Positions 40,976 through 50,804 are shown, numbered from the stretch's first letter. The stretch: DNA of 64,000 nt from Myxococcota bacterium (GCA_029243605.1 JAQWRT010000005.1:124001-188000); one strand, 5' to 3'. Made by a program: numbers and translations. Notes: generated from the letters alone by a model not told the origin.

Positions 40976-42103
40976 TCAGCCTCGTCCTGGGCCCGACCGG
41001 GCACGAACCGCGCTTCGACGAACGCTTCGACGCAGAAGCCGGCGCTTGGTAAAAGCCCGCCCCGCGCTACGAAAGGCCTGGGGGTAGGCGGCCAGGAGCG
41101 CGCGATCCCGAAAGAGCGCGTAGGCGAATCGAAAGACCTCCCAGACCAGAGTGACCGGAAGCCCCACAAGGAATTTCCCGGCGGATTCATTCTTGATCCG
41201 CTGGAGATAGTAATTTTTGAACGAGTGACGCCGAACCCAGGCCGGCACGGCAAAACGCGTCGCCTTCTGCCAGCCCCGGGTGTGTTGGGCCCGGGCGGCG
41301 GGTTCGTAGTAGACCCGCCAACCGAGTGTCTGGCTTCGCCAGCACAGGTCCGTGTCTTCGTAATAGAGGAAGAAGTCCTCATCGAAGATTTCCCCCTCGA
41401 TGGCGAGCTCGGGGAGTGCCGAGCAGCGCAGCAGCATGGCCGCGCCACTGGCCCCGAAGACGTACTCCCCGCGATCGAATTGGCCGCGATCGAGGGCCTC
41501 GCTGCCCCGGTCCCGGGGTCGGCGATGGAGAGGCAGATCGATCCCCGCGCTATCGAGGGTGCGGCCGTCCCGGCGCAGCAACTTACCCGTGGCCAGGGCC
41601 GCGTCGGGGTGCCCGGCCAGCGCGTCGACCAGCGCGCGGGTAAAATCGGGCTCGAGGGTGATATCGGAATTGAGGAGCAGGATAAAATCCACCGAGAGCC
41701 CGCCCTCCCCGATGGCGGCGAGCAGACGATTGGCTCCGCTGGCGTATCCGAGATTGGGCGCGGTCAGGAAGCGGACCTCGGGATAGTCGCCTTCCAGAGC
41801 CGCGCGCTGGGCGCCGTCCCCGTCGACGTCCAACACCCAGACCCCCGCACTCGCCCGAACCTGGGCACTCACCGAGGCCAGGCACCCGGCGAGTTCGGCG
41901 TAGTCCCCGTAGTGGACGACGGCGACGCCATAGCGACCCTGGGAAGTCGGCGGTGGCGATTCGAGATGCGAGGCAACCCCCTTCAATGGCTTTCCAACCT
42001 CCCCTCTCTCCACCGCGCGCCGGCGCCGGGGAGGGCGCTCGGCAAGGCGCGGATCGCCGGGGAGACTAGCGTCGGCACGCGAGGGCGGGATGAAGCCGCT
42101 CAA
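40976..42103 (-). CDS. Family 2 glycosyltransferase (rhamnosyltransferase-like)
   Basis: A GT2 enzyme with VVHYGDYAELAGCLAS, VLDVDGDGAQ, NLGYASGANRLL, LLLNSDITLEPDF (metal-binding DXD-like site) and DEDFFLYYEDTDLCWR, a layout typical of rhamnosyl and galactofuranosyl transferases of surface polysaccharides. The C terminus is very basic. The TTG at 42103 overlaps the TetR gene and lacks a ribosome site; a GTG at 42013 is a reasonable alternative start. It converges on mfd with 24 bp between. Confidence 0.8.
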   Translation of the reverse strand: MSGFIPPSRADASLPGDPRLAERPPRRRRAVERGEVGKPLKGVASHLESPPPTSQGRYGVAVVHYGDYAELAGCLASVSAQVRASAGVWVLDVDGDGAQRAALEGDYPEVRFLTAPNLGYASGANRLLAAIGEGGLSVDFILLLNSDITLEPDFTRALVDALAGHPDAALATGKLLRRDGRTLDSAGIDLPLHRRPRDRGSEALDRGQFDRGEYVFGASGAAMLLRCSALPELAIEGEIFDEDFFLYYEDTDLCWRSQTLGWRVYYEPAARAQHTRGWQKATRFAVPAWVRRHSFKNYYLQRIKNESAGKFLVGLPVTLVWEVFRFAYALFRDRALLAAYPQAFRSAGRAFTKRRLLRRSVRRSAVRARSGPGRG

Positions 42104-42689
42104 GGGTCGCGATCAAGTCTTCCCGGGACGGCGCCCCCGGCGCATCGAGCCACCAGAGCAGCAACTGGCTCTGACCGGCATAGAAGAACCGGGCAGCGGC
42201 GGACACGTCGAGGCCCGGGTCGAGGTGTCCGGCCTCTCGAAGCGCGTGGAGGCGACTCTCCATGGCCCGGGTGGAAAGACCCAATGCCGGGCGCCCGCTT
42301 CCGGCTCCGGCATCGCCGGCGGCGAAGACGACTTTATAAAGCGCGGGGTTCGCCTCGGCGAAATCGACGAAGGCCTCGACCGTCGCGCGAACCTGCTCTT
42401 CGAGGGGGCGATCCTTCGCGTTCTGGCTGGCCCGGGCCAGATTTTCCTGGAGCGTCGAGAGCCCGGTGGTCACGAGCTCCCGGTGGAGGGCGAACTTGTC
42501 CTCGAAATGCGAATAGAAGGTGCCAACGCCGACACCCGAAGCCCGGGCGATGGTGTTGGTGTTGACGTTTCCGAGCCCCCGATTCGCGAACATCTCGGCG
42601 CCAGCGGCGAGCAGGCGCGCCCGAGCGGCCCCACGCCGTCCTCCGGCGGGTTTCGATTTAGATATCTGTATCGTATTATCTTCGGCCAC
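42066..42689 (-). CDS. TetR-family transcriptional regulator
   Basis: A 207-residue regulator with an N-terminal helix-turn-helix (RARLLAAGAEMFANRGLGNVNTNTIARASGVGVGTFYSHFEDK, residues about 23-65) and a helical ligand-binding remainder. TetR proteins repress promoters until a small ligand, often an acyl-CoA or drug, binds. The GTG start comes eight bases after a -10 box (TATAAA), so the mRNA is probably leaderless. It is divergent from surA across 183 bp, so it may also act there, or at any other palindromic site in the genome. Confidence 0.83.
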   Translation of the reverse strand: MAEDNTIQISKSKPAGGRRGAARARLLAAGAEMFANRGLGNVNTNTIARASGVGVGTFYSHFEDKFALHRELVTTGLSTLQENLARASQNAKDRPLEEQVRATVEAFVDFAEANPALYKVVFAAGDAGAGSGRPALGLSTRAMESRLHALREAGHLDPGLDVSAAARFFYAGQSQLLLWWLDAPGAPSREDLIATLERLHPALACRR

Positions 42690-42697
42690 TTATGATT

Positions 42698-42726
42698 TTT
42701 ATATCTCATTTCGTGCTCAAAGCCAA
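42698..42726 (-). promoter_or_regulatory. Promoter of the TetR gene, probably giving a leaderless mRNA
   Basis: On the minus strand TTGGCT (42726-42721) and TATAAA (42703-42698) have a 17-bp spacer. The expected transcription start, about seven bases past the -10 box, falls at the GTG start codon at 42689. Confidence 0.55.
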
Positions 42727-42872
42727 AAGCCGAGATCCTGGGCAAGCCCACACCCTCCCACCACCCCGGCTTGGGAACGGAAGCGACGCTGAGCCCGGGG
42801 AGGGGCAGCGGGGGTCCGCTAGGCTAGAATGAGAAAAGTGTCCTCACTCCCCGAGGGAAAAACGGAGAACTC

Positions 42873-43991
42873 GTGACCCAGATTCGCCTTGGCCCAGGGG
42901 CGGCCCCCCTGATCGCACAAGCCGCTTGCCCGGCGACCTCCCGTCGCCCCCGGCGCCGGCTGCCCGTCGCTACACCGGCGGCGCTCCACCTCCCCCTGGT
43001 TTTGACCGCCGTTTTCACCGCCGTTTTCACCGCCATTTTTGCCCTCGGAGCCCCCAGACCCTCCCAGGCCGCCGAGGTGCTGGTCGACGGCATCGCCGCC
43101 CAGGTCGGGCACCGTTACGTATTGGTTTCCGAAGTCGAATCCCTCGCCCGGCCCGTCGCCGAGCGCATGCGGAACGCCGGCGCGCCGGCATCCGATATTC
43201 TCAAGATGCGGAACGAAGCCCTGGGCCGCCTGATCGAAGAGAAGTTGATCGAAGGCGTGGTCGCGCGTCTTGAGATGGACGCCAGCCAGCAGGAGATCGA
43301 CGACACCATCCGCGGCATCGCGGCGGATAACGGCCTGACCGTCGACCAACTCAAGGCAAGCGTCGAGAGCCACGGGCTCACCATGGCCGAATACAGAGGC
43401 AAGCTGAAGGGGGAGCTCGAACGCTCCCGGGTTCTGAATGCTCTGGTTCGCTCGCGCATTCGCATCGAAACCGACGAACTCGAACTCGCCTACCTCGAGC
43501 GCTACGGCGATCAGCGCCAGGGCGGCGAGCAGGTCAACGTCCGGCACATCATGGTGGGCGCGGGGGAGGGCACCGGACGCGATGAGCGCACCGCCTGCCA
43601 GATCGCCCAGGATGCCGCCGACCAGATCCGAGCGGGTAAGGTCGAATTCGGAGAGATGGCCACACGCACCACCGAGATGAACCCCGAGCAAGCCGGGGAA
43701 CTCGGGTGGTATCACACCGACGAAATCGCCCCCTGGATGGCCACCACCGTCGCCGCCATGGAGGAGGGCGACGTCAGCGACGCGATCCCCATGCCCTTCG
43801 GCTGCAACGTGGTCCAACTCGCCGGCCGTCGAACCTACTCTCCGGTCAGCCTCGAGCAGGCCGAGCCCCAGCTTCGCGAAGAGATCTCACGGCGCAAGAT
43901 GGAGAAGGAATACATGACCTGGCTCGATACCGTTCGCAAGCAGACCTATATCGCTCGCAAGGGAATCTTCGCCGAGAACAAATCACGCTAG
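42873..43991 (+). CDS. Periplasmic peptidyl-prolyl isomerase/chaperone, SurA-like
   Basis: A 372-residue exported protein: basic start, then a long signal or anchor segment (LVLTAVFTAVFTAIFALGA), a SurA N-terminal domain from VDGIAAQVGHRYVLVSEVE, and one parvulin (rotamase) domain at about residues 220-315 (VNVRHIMVG, GELGWYHTDEI, VVQLAGRR). It helps outer-membrane proteins fold. E. coli SurA has two parvulin domains; here there is one. GTG start with GGAGAA upstream. The stop overlaps the uvrA start by one base (TAGTG). Confidence 0.82.
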   Translation: MTQIRLGPGAAPLIAQAACPATSRRPRRRLPVATPAALHLPLVLTAVFTAVFTAIFALGAPRPSQAAEVLVDGIAAQVGHRYVLVSEVESLARPVAERMRNAGAPASDILKMRNEALGRLIEEKLIEGVVARLEMDASQQEIDDTIRGIAADNGLTVDQLKASVESHGLTMAEYRGKLKGELERSRVLNALVRSRIRIETDELELAYLERYGDQRQGGEQVNVRHIMVGAGEGTGRDERTACQIAQDAADQIRAGKVEFGEMATRTTEMNPEQAGELGWYHTDEIAPWMATTVAAMEEGDVSDAIPMPFGCNVVQLAGRRTYSPVSLEQAEPQLREEISRRKMEKEYMTWLDTVRKQTYIARKGIFAENKSR

Positions 43992-46921
43992 TGAGTTCCG
44001 TTCCCAACCTGCTTCAATCGATCCCCGGGCTCGGCCGCGCCACCCAGCACGACGAGGTAGTCGTCCACGGCGCGCGCACCCACAACCTGCGCGGGGTCAA
44101 CGTCCGGATCCCTCGAAACCGTTTGGTCGTCCTGACCGGACCCTCGGGCTCGGGAAAATCAAGCCTGGCCTTCGACACCCTCTACGCCGAGGGCCAGCGA
44201 CGCTACGTCGAATCCCTTTCCCCCTATGCGCGACAATTTCTCGACCAACTCGAGAAACCCGATGTGGATGCCATCGATGGGCTCTCCCCGGCGCTCTCCA
44301 TCGAACAACGCAGCATCGGGCGTAGCCCCCGAAGCACCGTGGGGACGGCGACGGAGATTTCAGATTATCTCAGGCTCCTCTTCGCGAGGGCAGGGCACCC
44401 CCACTGCCCGGATTGTGGAAGCGCCATCGCGCCCCAAACTCTCGGCGAGATGACCGATCGTGTCCTGGCCTTGGCCGAGGGCAGCCGGGTGCAGATCCTG
44501 GCCCCCGTGATCCGTGGCCGAAAGGGGGCCTACCGCAAGAAACTCGAAGAGATGCGACGACGAGGCTATGTCTACGCCCGCATCGACGGCGTCATGCGTG
44601 AACTCGAAGAGGATATTCAACTCGCGCGTCAGGCCCGGCACGAGATCGAGTTTGTCGTCGACCGGCTGATCGTTCGAGATTCCGCGCGCTCCCGGATCGA
44701 GGACTCACTCCAGACGGCGCTCGAACTCGCCGACGGCTTGGCCATCGTTCTCTCGGGCCCGAGCCGAGAGGCGAAAACGAAGTCAGCCAAAGAATCCGAG
44801 TGGCTGCTCTCGCGCTCCAGCGCCTGTGCAGAGTGCGGCATCTCCCTGCCGGAAATCGCCCCCCGGCTCTTCTCGTTCAACAACCCGGCCGGCGCGTGCC
44901 CCGATTGTGACGGACTCGGCGTCATCCCGCGTTTCGAGGAAGCTCTGATCATTTCAGACCCGGCGAAGCCCTTGCGGGAGGCCATCGAACCCTGGCAGCA
45001 AAAGCGGAACGCCCGCTATTACGCCCAGGTTCTGGCCGACCTCGCCGAACACTTGGACCTCCCACTGGACACGTCCTGGGAAAAGCTCCCGCCCAAGGCG
45101 CGAAAGCTGATCCTGAGCGGTGAACCCCGGCAGGAAATCGCTTTTTCCGTCGGCGAGAAACCCACGCGCTCGGGCCGGCCGCGCAAGACAAAAGCGCGAC
45201 GCGCCTGGCTCGGGGTCATCGACGAACTTCAAAGACGCGAGGACACGAAACTCGAACGCTTTCAACAGCGCGTGCCGTGCGAGCCGTGTGGAGGCGCCCG
45301 GCTCTGCCCCGAAGCTCGCAGTGTGCGCCTCGACGGCCGCGCTATCCATGAACTCTGCGCACTCTCCATCGCCGACTTACGAATTTTTCTCGAAGGTCTC
45401 GAGGAGCGCCTGGCGGCGGGCCCCGCGACCCCGAGTGGAAAGCTCGAGGTGGCTGGCCGAGTGGGAATCGAAATCCGCGAGCGCCTGGCCTTCCTCGCCG
45501 ACGTCGGGCTCGACTACCTCAGCCTGGATCGACCGAGCGCAACGCTCTCCGGCGGAGAGGCCCAGCGAATTCGTCTGGCGACCCAGATCGGATCGTCGAT
45601 GCTCGGTGTTCTCTATATCCTCGACGAACCCTCCATCGGGCTCCACGCCCGAGACAACGCCCGGCTGCTGGCCAGTCTGGTCCGCCTGCGCGACAACGGG
45701 AATAGCGTGGTGGTCGTAGAGCACGACGAAGCCACCATTCGCTCCGCCGACCACGTGATCGATATGGGACCCGGCGCCGGCATCCACGGCGGACACGTCG
45801 TCGCCCAAGGCTCCCCCGATGCCCTGGCGAAAAATCCCGACTCGCCCACCGGCGCCTGGTTGGCCGGCCGTGAAAGCATCGCTCCCCCGGATGCCACCCC
45901 CCGCCGCCGCCAGGAACAAGGCGCCTCGATCCAACTGCGAGGCTGCCGTGCCAATAACCTCAAGGGGGTCGACCTTGAGGTCAAGCTCGGCACCTTGACC
46001 GTGGTCACCGGCGTGTCGGGTTCGGGAAAATCCAGCCTGGTGAACACAACACTTCAACGCGCGCTTTCTTCGCGCCTCTATAACGCCACCCAGATACCCG
46101 GCGACTTCGACTCCCTCGAGGGTGAGGAGAGCATCGAGAAGTTGGTCAACGTCGACCAGAGCCCTATCGGGCGAACCCCACGATCCAACCCGGCGACCTA
46201 CTCGGGTGTATTCGGAGGCATCCGCCAACTCTTCAGCCAGGTTCCCGAATCTCGGGCCCGGGGCTATGAACCGGGACGCTTTTCATTCAACGTCGCCGGG
46301 GGGCGCTGCGAGGCCTGTCAGGGTGGAGGCAGCTTGCGCGTGGAAATGCATTTTCTCCCCGACCTCTTCGTGACCTGCGAGGTCTGCGCCGGCAGGCGTT
46401 ATAACCAGGAGACCCTGGGCATTACGTATAAGGGTCGCAGCATCGCCGACGTCCTCGAGATGACCGCCGAGGAAGCCGTCGTCTTGATGGAGAATGTGCC
46501 CTCGGTACGCCGCCCGCTCCAGGCGCTCATTGACGTAGGCCTCGAGTATGTTCGCCTCGGCCAGCCCGCCACCACCCTCTCCGGAGGCGAAGCCCAGCGC
46601 GTGAAGCTCGCCCGAGAACTCGCTCGCCGCAGCAGCGGCCGGACCCTCTATCTTCTCGACGAACCCACCACCGGACTTCATCTTTCGGATGTAAAGCGTC
46701 TGTTGGAATTATTGCAGCGACTCGTCGACCGAGGGAATACAGTTCTGGTCATCGAGCACCATTTGGACGTCATCAAGAGCGCGGACGTCGTCATCGACAT
46801 GGGGCCCGAGGGCGGGGCGGGAGGCGGCGAAATCGTCGTCTCGGGAAGCCCAAGAGAAGTCGCCGACTCACCCAAATCGCACACAGGGAAAGCCCTGGCC
46901 GAACTCTTCGCTTCAAAGTGA
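43991..46921 (+). CDS. uvrA: Excinuclease ABC subunit A
   Basis: A 976-residue ABC-family damage sensor. It has the N-terminal Walker [10 protein letters not shown], signature LSGGEAQRI, a second Walker [10 protein letters not shown] and second signature LSGGEAQRV, and zinc cysteine modules HCPDCG, ACAEC and CEAC...CEVC. UvrA finds bulky lesions with UvrB in nucleotide excision repair. The GTG start shares its first base with the surA stop codon, giving translational coupling to an unrelated periplasmic protein. The open frame starting at 43706 is not the real start. Confidence 0.93.
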   Translation: MSSVPNLLQSIPGLGRATQHDEVVVHGARTHNLRGVNVRIPRNRLVVLTGPSGSGKSSLAFDTLYAEGQRRYVESLSPYARQFLDQLEKPDVDAIDGLSPALSIEQRSIGRSPRSTVGTATEISDYLRLLFARAGHPHCPDCGSAIAPQTLGEMTDRVLALAEGSRVQILAPVIRGRKGAYRKKLEEMRRRGYVYARIDGVMRELEEDIQLARQARHEIEFVVDRLIVRDSARSRIEDSLQTALELADGLAIVLSGPSREAKTKSAKESEWLLSRSSACAECGISLPEIAPRLFSFNNPAGACPDCDGLGVIPRFEEALIISDPAKPLREAIEPWQQKRNARYYAQVLADLAEHLDLPLDTSWEKLPPKARKLILSGEPRQEIAFSVGEKPTRSGRPRKTKARRAWLGVIDELQRREDTKLERFQQRVPCEPCGGARLCPEARSVRLDGRAIHELCALSIADLRIFLEGLEERLAAGPATPSGKLEVAGRVGIEIRERLAFLADVGLDYLSLDRPSATLSGGEAQRIRLATQIGSSMLGVLYILDEPSIGLHARDNARLLASLVRLRDNGNSVVVVEHDEATIRSADHVIDMGPGAGIHGGHVVAQGSPDALAKNPDSPTGAWLAGRESIAPPDATPRRRQEQGASIQLRGCRANNLKGVDLEVKLGTLTVVTGVSGSGKSSLVNTTLQRALSSRLYNATQIPGDFDSLEGEESIEKLVNVDQSPIGRTPRSNPATYSGVFGGIRQLFSQVPESRARGYEPGRFSFNVAGGRCEACQGGGSLRVEMHFLPDLFVTCEVCAGRRYNQETLGITYKGRSIADVLEMTAEEAVVLMENVPSVRRPLQALIDVGLEYVRLGQPATTLSGGEAQRVKLARELARRSSGRTLYLLDEPTTGLHLSDVKRLLELLQRLVDRGNTVLVIEHHLDVIKSADVVIDMGPEGGAGGGEIVVSGSPREVADSPKSHTGKALAELFASK

Positions 46922-47009
46922 ACTCACCATCGGATAGAGTTGAGCCCCCGAAAGCCACCACCGGCTCCGACGCTCCCCCGGAGATAGGAAAAGATCGGCA
47001 ACCGAGTCC

Positions 47010-47945
47010 ATGACCGAACCCGTACAACCCCAGCGATCCAGGCCCTTAGAGCCCGAGGATATTTTCCCAGGCCCCTTCGCCGCTTTCATGCTCGCCCTCG
47101 CCGGTCTCTTCGCGGCCTCGTTCGTGGCGTCCATCGCAATCGCCAGCGGCTTGATCGAGCGTTCTTCCATCACCGCCGCCATGGGGGTCGGCTACGCCCT
47201 GGGACTCGGAGGAATGGCGACTCTTGCCAGCCAACGCGTCCCCCAACCCCACTCCCTCCGACTCGGCCTGCAAGGCTTCTCACCCCAGATTCTCGGGGCC
47301 CTCCTCTGTCTACTGCCCGTGGTCTTCCTCGTCAGCGAACTCGATAACTACTGGAAGATCCTGATGCCCATCACCCCCGAGTTCGAAGAACTCCGAGAGG
47401 AGATGGAAGCGCTAATGAAGCCCGACTCACCCTACGCCCTGGCCGAGACGACGACGGTCGCCTTGGGAATAGTTCCCATCGTGGAGGGTTTCTTTTTCTT
47501 CGGAGTCATCCTTCAGGGCCTGGTGGACCGACTGGGCCGACTCCGCGGGCTCTTCCTCACCGCTGTTCTCTATTCCTTGGTCCACTTCCCAGCGTCGGGC
47601 GCTCCGGGCGATACCCTCGTCCCCCTCACCACCTGGCTGACCCTCGGCGCTTTAATGGGCCTGGCACGCCTGGCCAGCGGCTCCATCCTGCCGCCCATCC
47701 TGCTGGCCACTGCCTTTTCCGCCATTCACCTCGCAGCGGATCTCGGGCGAGACTCCCTCCCGATACCCGGCTTCAATGCACCCGGCGCCCATACCTCGGG
47801 CACCATTCTGATCGTCGCTTTGATCTCGGTCACCCTGGGCGTCCGCCAACTCTGGGCCGAGGCCCTCGAGCGCCCCTTCCGCCTGCCGATCCCCGAAGAA
47901 GTCCCCAAGCCCACGAACGACGACGACCACTCGTTCTTCCCTTGA
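47010..47945 (+). CDS. CPBP-family (CAAX protease-like) membrane protein with a degenerate motif 1
   Basis: A 311-residue polytopic protein with about eight hydrophobic segments and the C-terminal CPBP arrangement. Motif 1, normally EExxxR, reads VEGFFFFGV: one Glu remains and the Arg is absent. Motif 2 (YSLVHF) and motif 3 (AIHLAADL) histidines are present. CPBP members are intramembrane metalloproteases or protein-interaction partners. The loss suggests weak or no protease activity, or a variant catalytic layout. It converges on tmk with five bases between. Confidence 0.65.
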   Translation: MTEPVQPQRSRPLEPEDIFPGPFAAFMLALAGLFAASFVASIAIASGLIERSSITAAMGVGYALGLGGMATLASQRVPQPHSLRLGLQGFSPQILGALLCLLPVVFLVSELDNYWKILMPITPEFEELREEMEALMKPDSPYALAETTTVALGIVPIVEGFFFFGVILQGLVDRLGRLRGLFLTAVLYSLVHFPASGAPGDTLVPLTTWLTLGALMGLARLASGSILPPILLATAFSAIHLAADLGRDSLPIPGFNAPGAHTSGTILIVALISVTLGVRQLWAEALERPFRLPIPEEVPKPTNDDDHSFFP

Positions 47946-47950
47946 AGGGT

Positions 47951-48556
47951 TCAGCCCGCGCCGAGCCACGGCTCGAGGGCGCGAAGAATTCCCGCATGCA
48001 CCTGCTCGGGTGAACCCGTCGCCGGAACCCGGATCAGATAGGGCAGATCGAGTTCGGCGTAGATCTCCGCGACCCGAGCCAGGAAATCTTCGTGCTCGTA
48101 GGACCGGTTGAGTTCGCCCCCGCGCGCGACAACCCGACCGAGACCTTCCTGGGCGCTCGCCTCGAGAAGGATCGCCGCGGTGGGCGCAGGGAAGAGCGCC
48201 TCGTTGCGCGCCAGAATCGCCCCGGGCTCCAGGCCTCGAGCGCCCTGATAGGCGACGTTCGAAAGGTAGTAGCGATCGCTCAGGACGACTTCGCCCCGGG
48301 CCAAAGCGGGCTCGATCAGGTCGCGAACGTGCTCCCGTCGGTCCTCGACGAAGAGAGCGAGCTCCTCCTCCAGAGAAAGGGGCGCCCCCTCGCTTGAGAG
48401 CTGGCGGATTCTCGTGCCGTGGGGGCCCGACGTGGGTTCTCGCGTCGTCTGGACCACTCGCCCCCGGCCGCGCAGGAAAGCGGCGAGCCGCTCGACCTGG
48501 GTGCTCTTGCCGGCTCCATCAATTCCCTCGAAGACGATCAGCCATCCCTTTTCCAA
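47951..48556 (-). CDS. tmk: Thymidylate kinase
   Basis: Tmk phosphorylates dTMP to dTDP. The P-loop EGIDGAGKST is near the N terminus, SDRYYLSNVAYQGARG is the nucleotide-binding DRY segment, and the LID region follows. I placed the start at TTG 48556, which gives the usual few residues before the P-loop and 201 residues in total; a longer frame to 48724 lacks support. Tmk next to holB is common; holB is not here. Confidence 0.86.
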   Translation of the reverse strand: MEKGWLIVFEGIDGAGKSTQVERLAAFLRGRGRVVQTTREPTSGPHGTRIRQLSSEGAPLSLEEELALFVEDRREHVRDLIEPALARGEVVLSDRYYLSNVAYQGARGLEPGAILARNEALFPAPTAAILLEASAQEGLGRVVARGGELNRSYEHEDFLARVAEIYAELDLPYLIRVPATGSPEQVHAGILRALEPWLGAG

Positions 48557-49016
48557 AGTCTCCGAGTCTCCCCATGCCCACCGTTGACCGCGGGCGAAGT
48601 CTGACACGCCCCCCCAGCCGCGTCGAGCGAGGCTCGAGCCCGGGCAAACGAAGCCCCCGGGCGACGGGGCTCGTGGGTACACATGGGCACCCAGCCCGGA
48701 GCTCTCGCTCACGGGCTCGCCCAACCCCCCAAAAGCGGCACGCGAATTGCTCTACTCGGGGGTGTCGTCGCGAGACGATGATCCGCCCCACCCCTCTAAC
48801 GGGACCGGGGGTTGGCGGGTGCCGAGTCGCCGGGTGGAGGCACAGGGTTCGAGGGGGCTCTGAACGGGGTGAAGCCTCTTCGAGCCTTCACCCGGCGTCT
48901 CAAGCCGCGGATACATTTCGAGCCACCGCGGCCTGGGCCCTCGTGGATCGCTTTCCGGCTTTCCGGGGCGTGTTTCCTGTGCCCCGGAAAGCCGGCGAAC
49001 TCTCAGCTGGCGCAGA
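48557..49016. other. Intergenic region between tmk and atpE
   Basis: About 460 bp on the minus-strand path from atpE to tmk. It contains the strong hairpin at 48955-48995 and must contain the tmk promoter. The short open frames crossing it (for example 48812-49072) show no recognisable product and are probably not real. Confidence 0.5.
48955..48995 (-). terminator. Perfect 15-bp hairpin after atpE
   Basis: CCGGCTTTCCGGGGC (48955-48969) and GCCCCGGAAAGCCGG (48981-48995) are perfect reverse complements around an 11-base loop, 21 bases past the atpE stop. No U tract follows on either strand, so it may be a Rho-dependent end or an mRNA-stabilising structure. Confidence 0.65.
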
Positions 49017-49340
49017 TCAGGGCGCGAGCTGAAACGCGATCACCAACGCATAAATCGCGATGGATTCGATGAGCACCATACCGAGAATGAAGGTGGTGAA
49101 CATCGTGCCCGCGGCGCCGGGATTGCGAGCAATCCCCGCCGTGGTGTTGCCGCCGATCAAGCCCATGCCGATGCCGCAGCCAAGACCGGCCACGCCAATG
49201 GCGATACCTGCACCTATGGCTTTGCCGGCGTTCATGCCGTCATCGGCACCTCCCGCCGCATCGCCACCGGCCGCCAGGGCCAATGCCGGGACCGCCATCA
49301 TCACGAGCAACCAAAAAATCGTACGAATAAGGGTCTTCAA
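49017..49340 (-). CDS. atpE: ATP synthase F0 subunit c
   Basis: A 107-residue proteolipid. A leader of about 24 residues (TIFWLLVMMAVPALALA) precedes two transmembrane helices joined by a polar ARNPGA loop. The essential ion-binding carboxylate is in GMVLIESIAIY. The first helix is glycine rich (GAGIAIGVAGLGCGIGMG) and lacks the glutamine of sodium-binding c subunits, so proton use is more likely. Subunit c forms the rotor ring of F0. Confidence 0.9.
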   Translation of the reverse strand: MKTLIRTIFWLLVMMAVPALALAAGGDAAGGADDGMNAGKAIGAGIAIGVAGLGCGIGMGLIGGNTTAGIARNPGAAGTMFTTFILGMVLIESIAIYALVIAFQLAP

Positions 49341-49397
49341 GTTCTTCTCCTTCCGAGCTGATGCGCCGGGCTTCGCCCGGACGGTGAAAAGTTCCCC

Positions 49398-50114
49398 CTA
49401 GTGGGGTTCTTCCAGTGCCTGGCCGATGTAGATCATCGTCAGCAAGGCGAAAACAAAGGCCTGTAGAAAGGCCACGAAAAGTCCGAGCCCCATGAACACC
49501 GCGGGCAGCACAAAGGGAACGAGCTTCAACCAGGCCATGACCAGAGCATGGTCGGCGAACATGTTGGCGATCAAACGCACGGTGAGCGTAAGAATTCGAG
49601 CGAGGTGGAGCACGACCTCGAGCGGCAGAAAGATCGGGGCCAGGACGCGAACATGGTAATGCGTGCCGCCGATTTCGAGATTCATCAGGGATGGGCCCAT
49701 GAACTGGTAGATGTATTTCCACCCGTGCTGACGAATGCCGACGAAGTTGTAGGTCAGGAACGAAATCGTCGCCCAGGCCAACGCCGTGTTCACGTCTCCC
49801 GTGGATCCATCGCCCAGACCGGGCACCAGCCCGGTGACGTTGCCCAATAGGATGAAGAAGAAAAGCGCCCCAACGATGGGGAAATAGGTTCGGTAGTTGT
49901 CACCGATAATCGCCTGAGCTTGCTCGGCTAGGCCTTCGACGAGAACCTCGAAGAGATTGCGAATCGAAACGCCCTCGTCGGGAAGCGCGCCCCCCTCGGC
50001 CGTCGCTAGACGGCTTCGAACGAGCAGGCCACCCGCGATCAGCACAATAAAGACCAAGGCCGTCGCCTGCCAAGTTTGCGAAAGGTGCTCTTCGAAGTAG
50101 CTGTAGAGATACAT
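49398..50114 (-). CDS. atpB: ATP synthase F0 subunit a
   Basis: A 238-residue membrane protein with five or six helices. The conserved arginine that faces the c ring is in LTVRLIANMFADH. It forms the ion half-channels of F0. Subunits a and c lie together with two small assembly-type genes, while b, delta, alpha, gamma, beta and epsilon are not in the window; this split of the atp genes is known in several deltaproteobacterial lines. Confidence 0.9.
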   Translation of the reverse strand: MYLYSYFEEHLSQTWQATALVFIVLIAGGLLVRSRLATAEGGALPDEGVSIRNLFEVLVEGLAEQAQAIIGDNYRTYFPIVGALFFFILLGNVTGLVPGLGDGSTGDVNTALAWATISFLTYNFVGIRQHGWKYIYQFMGPSLMNLEIGGTHYHVRVLAPIFLPLEVVLHLARILTLTVRLIANMFADHALVMAWLKLVPFVLPAVFMGLGLFVAFLQAFVFALLTMIYIGQALEEPH

Positions 50115-50123
50115 AACGAGTTC

Positions 50124-50498
50124 CTAACTCTGCATCTGCGCGGAGCGACCGAAAGCTCTTCGCGAGGTCCAGATGAGTTGTGAAACCATGGGAACCGAGA
50201 GGCCAACAACGAGGCCAATGGGCGCAAGACCCAATTTCGTAAACAAGGCGAGCACGCCACCGAGAAAGCCAAGGCGAAGAAACCCCGAAAAGACCCAGGC
50301 GCCACCCCGCACGCCTCCGGACTCGGCGGCTTCAAAAAAGTAGACGGCGCCCTGATAAAGCCAGCGGTAATTCAGCAAACCGAGACTCGCACCCGCCAGT
50401 ACCGCCACCCCCTCCTCCACCGAGCTCAAGACGCAGAAGAGCAGCGCTGCGAGCAGCCCTATTCCGATCATGAGTTTGATGGCGAAGTCCTGGTGCAC
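50124..50498 (-). CDS. ATP synthase subunit I (AtpI family)
   Basis: A 124-residue protein with four hydrophobic segments (GIGLLAALLFCVL, VAVLAGASLGLLNY, LRLGFLGGVLAL, GLVVGLSVPMVSQ), the pattern of AtpI. AtpI helps assemble the c ring. It is 9 bp upstream of atpB, so the two share a transcript. Confidence 0.75.
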   Translation of the reverse strand: MHQDFAIKLMIGIGLLAALLFCVLSSVEEGVAVLAGASLGLLNYRWLYQGAVYFFEAAESGGVRGGAWVFSGFLRLGFLGGVLALFTKLGLAPIGLVVGLSVPMVSQLIWTSRRAFGRSAQMQS

Positions 50499-50561
50499 GT
50501 GAATCCTCTTCAGCTTCTTTCTATCTACTTCGTACTCTTGGCTTGGTGCTCCCGCCGGTTT

Positions 50562-50804
50562 TTATTCTGGCCTCATCCGAAACAGTCTCAGGACGAAAGC
50601 GCCGAAACCTACTACCAACCCGATGTAGAGCCCGACGGGCTCGGTTCCCCATTGTTGATCTGCCAGATGACCCAGCCCACTTCCGATGGGAATCGCCAAG
50701 GCAGCTTCGACGGCGCCCTGGTAGCCGGCTCCCATACGCCGCTTGTCCGACTCTTCGTCGGAACCGTTCGACTCTGTCGCCTTTTTGGGTTCGCCTTTTT
50801 CCAT
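50562..50804 (-). CDS. AtpZ-like F0 assembly membrane protein
   Basis: A small protein of about 80 residues with a charged N terminus (MEKGEPKKATESNGSDEES) and two hydrophobic helices (AVEAALAIPIGSGLGHLADQ and VGLYIGLVVGFGAFVL), as in the AtpZ/Q family found next to AtpI. ATG 50804 is preferred to the longer open frame because it gives the family length. It starts the short atp operon. Confidence 0.68.
   Translation of the reverse strand: MEKGEPKKATESNGSDEESDKRRMGAGYQGAVEAALAIPIGSGLGHLADQQWGTEPVGLYIGLVVGFGAFVLRLFRMRPE

Noticed and set aside
49017-49340. Sodium-type ATP synthase c subunit
   Set aside because: Glu is followed by Ser, as in sodium types, but the glutamine in the first helix is absent.
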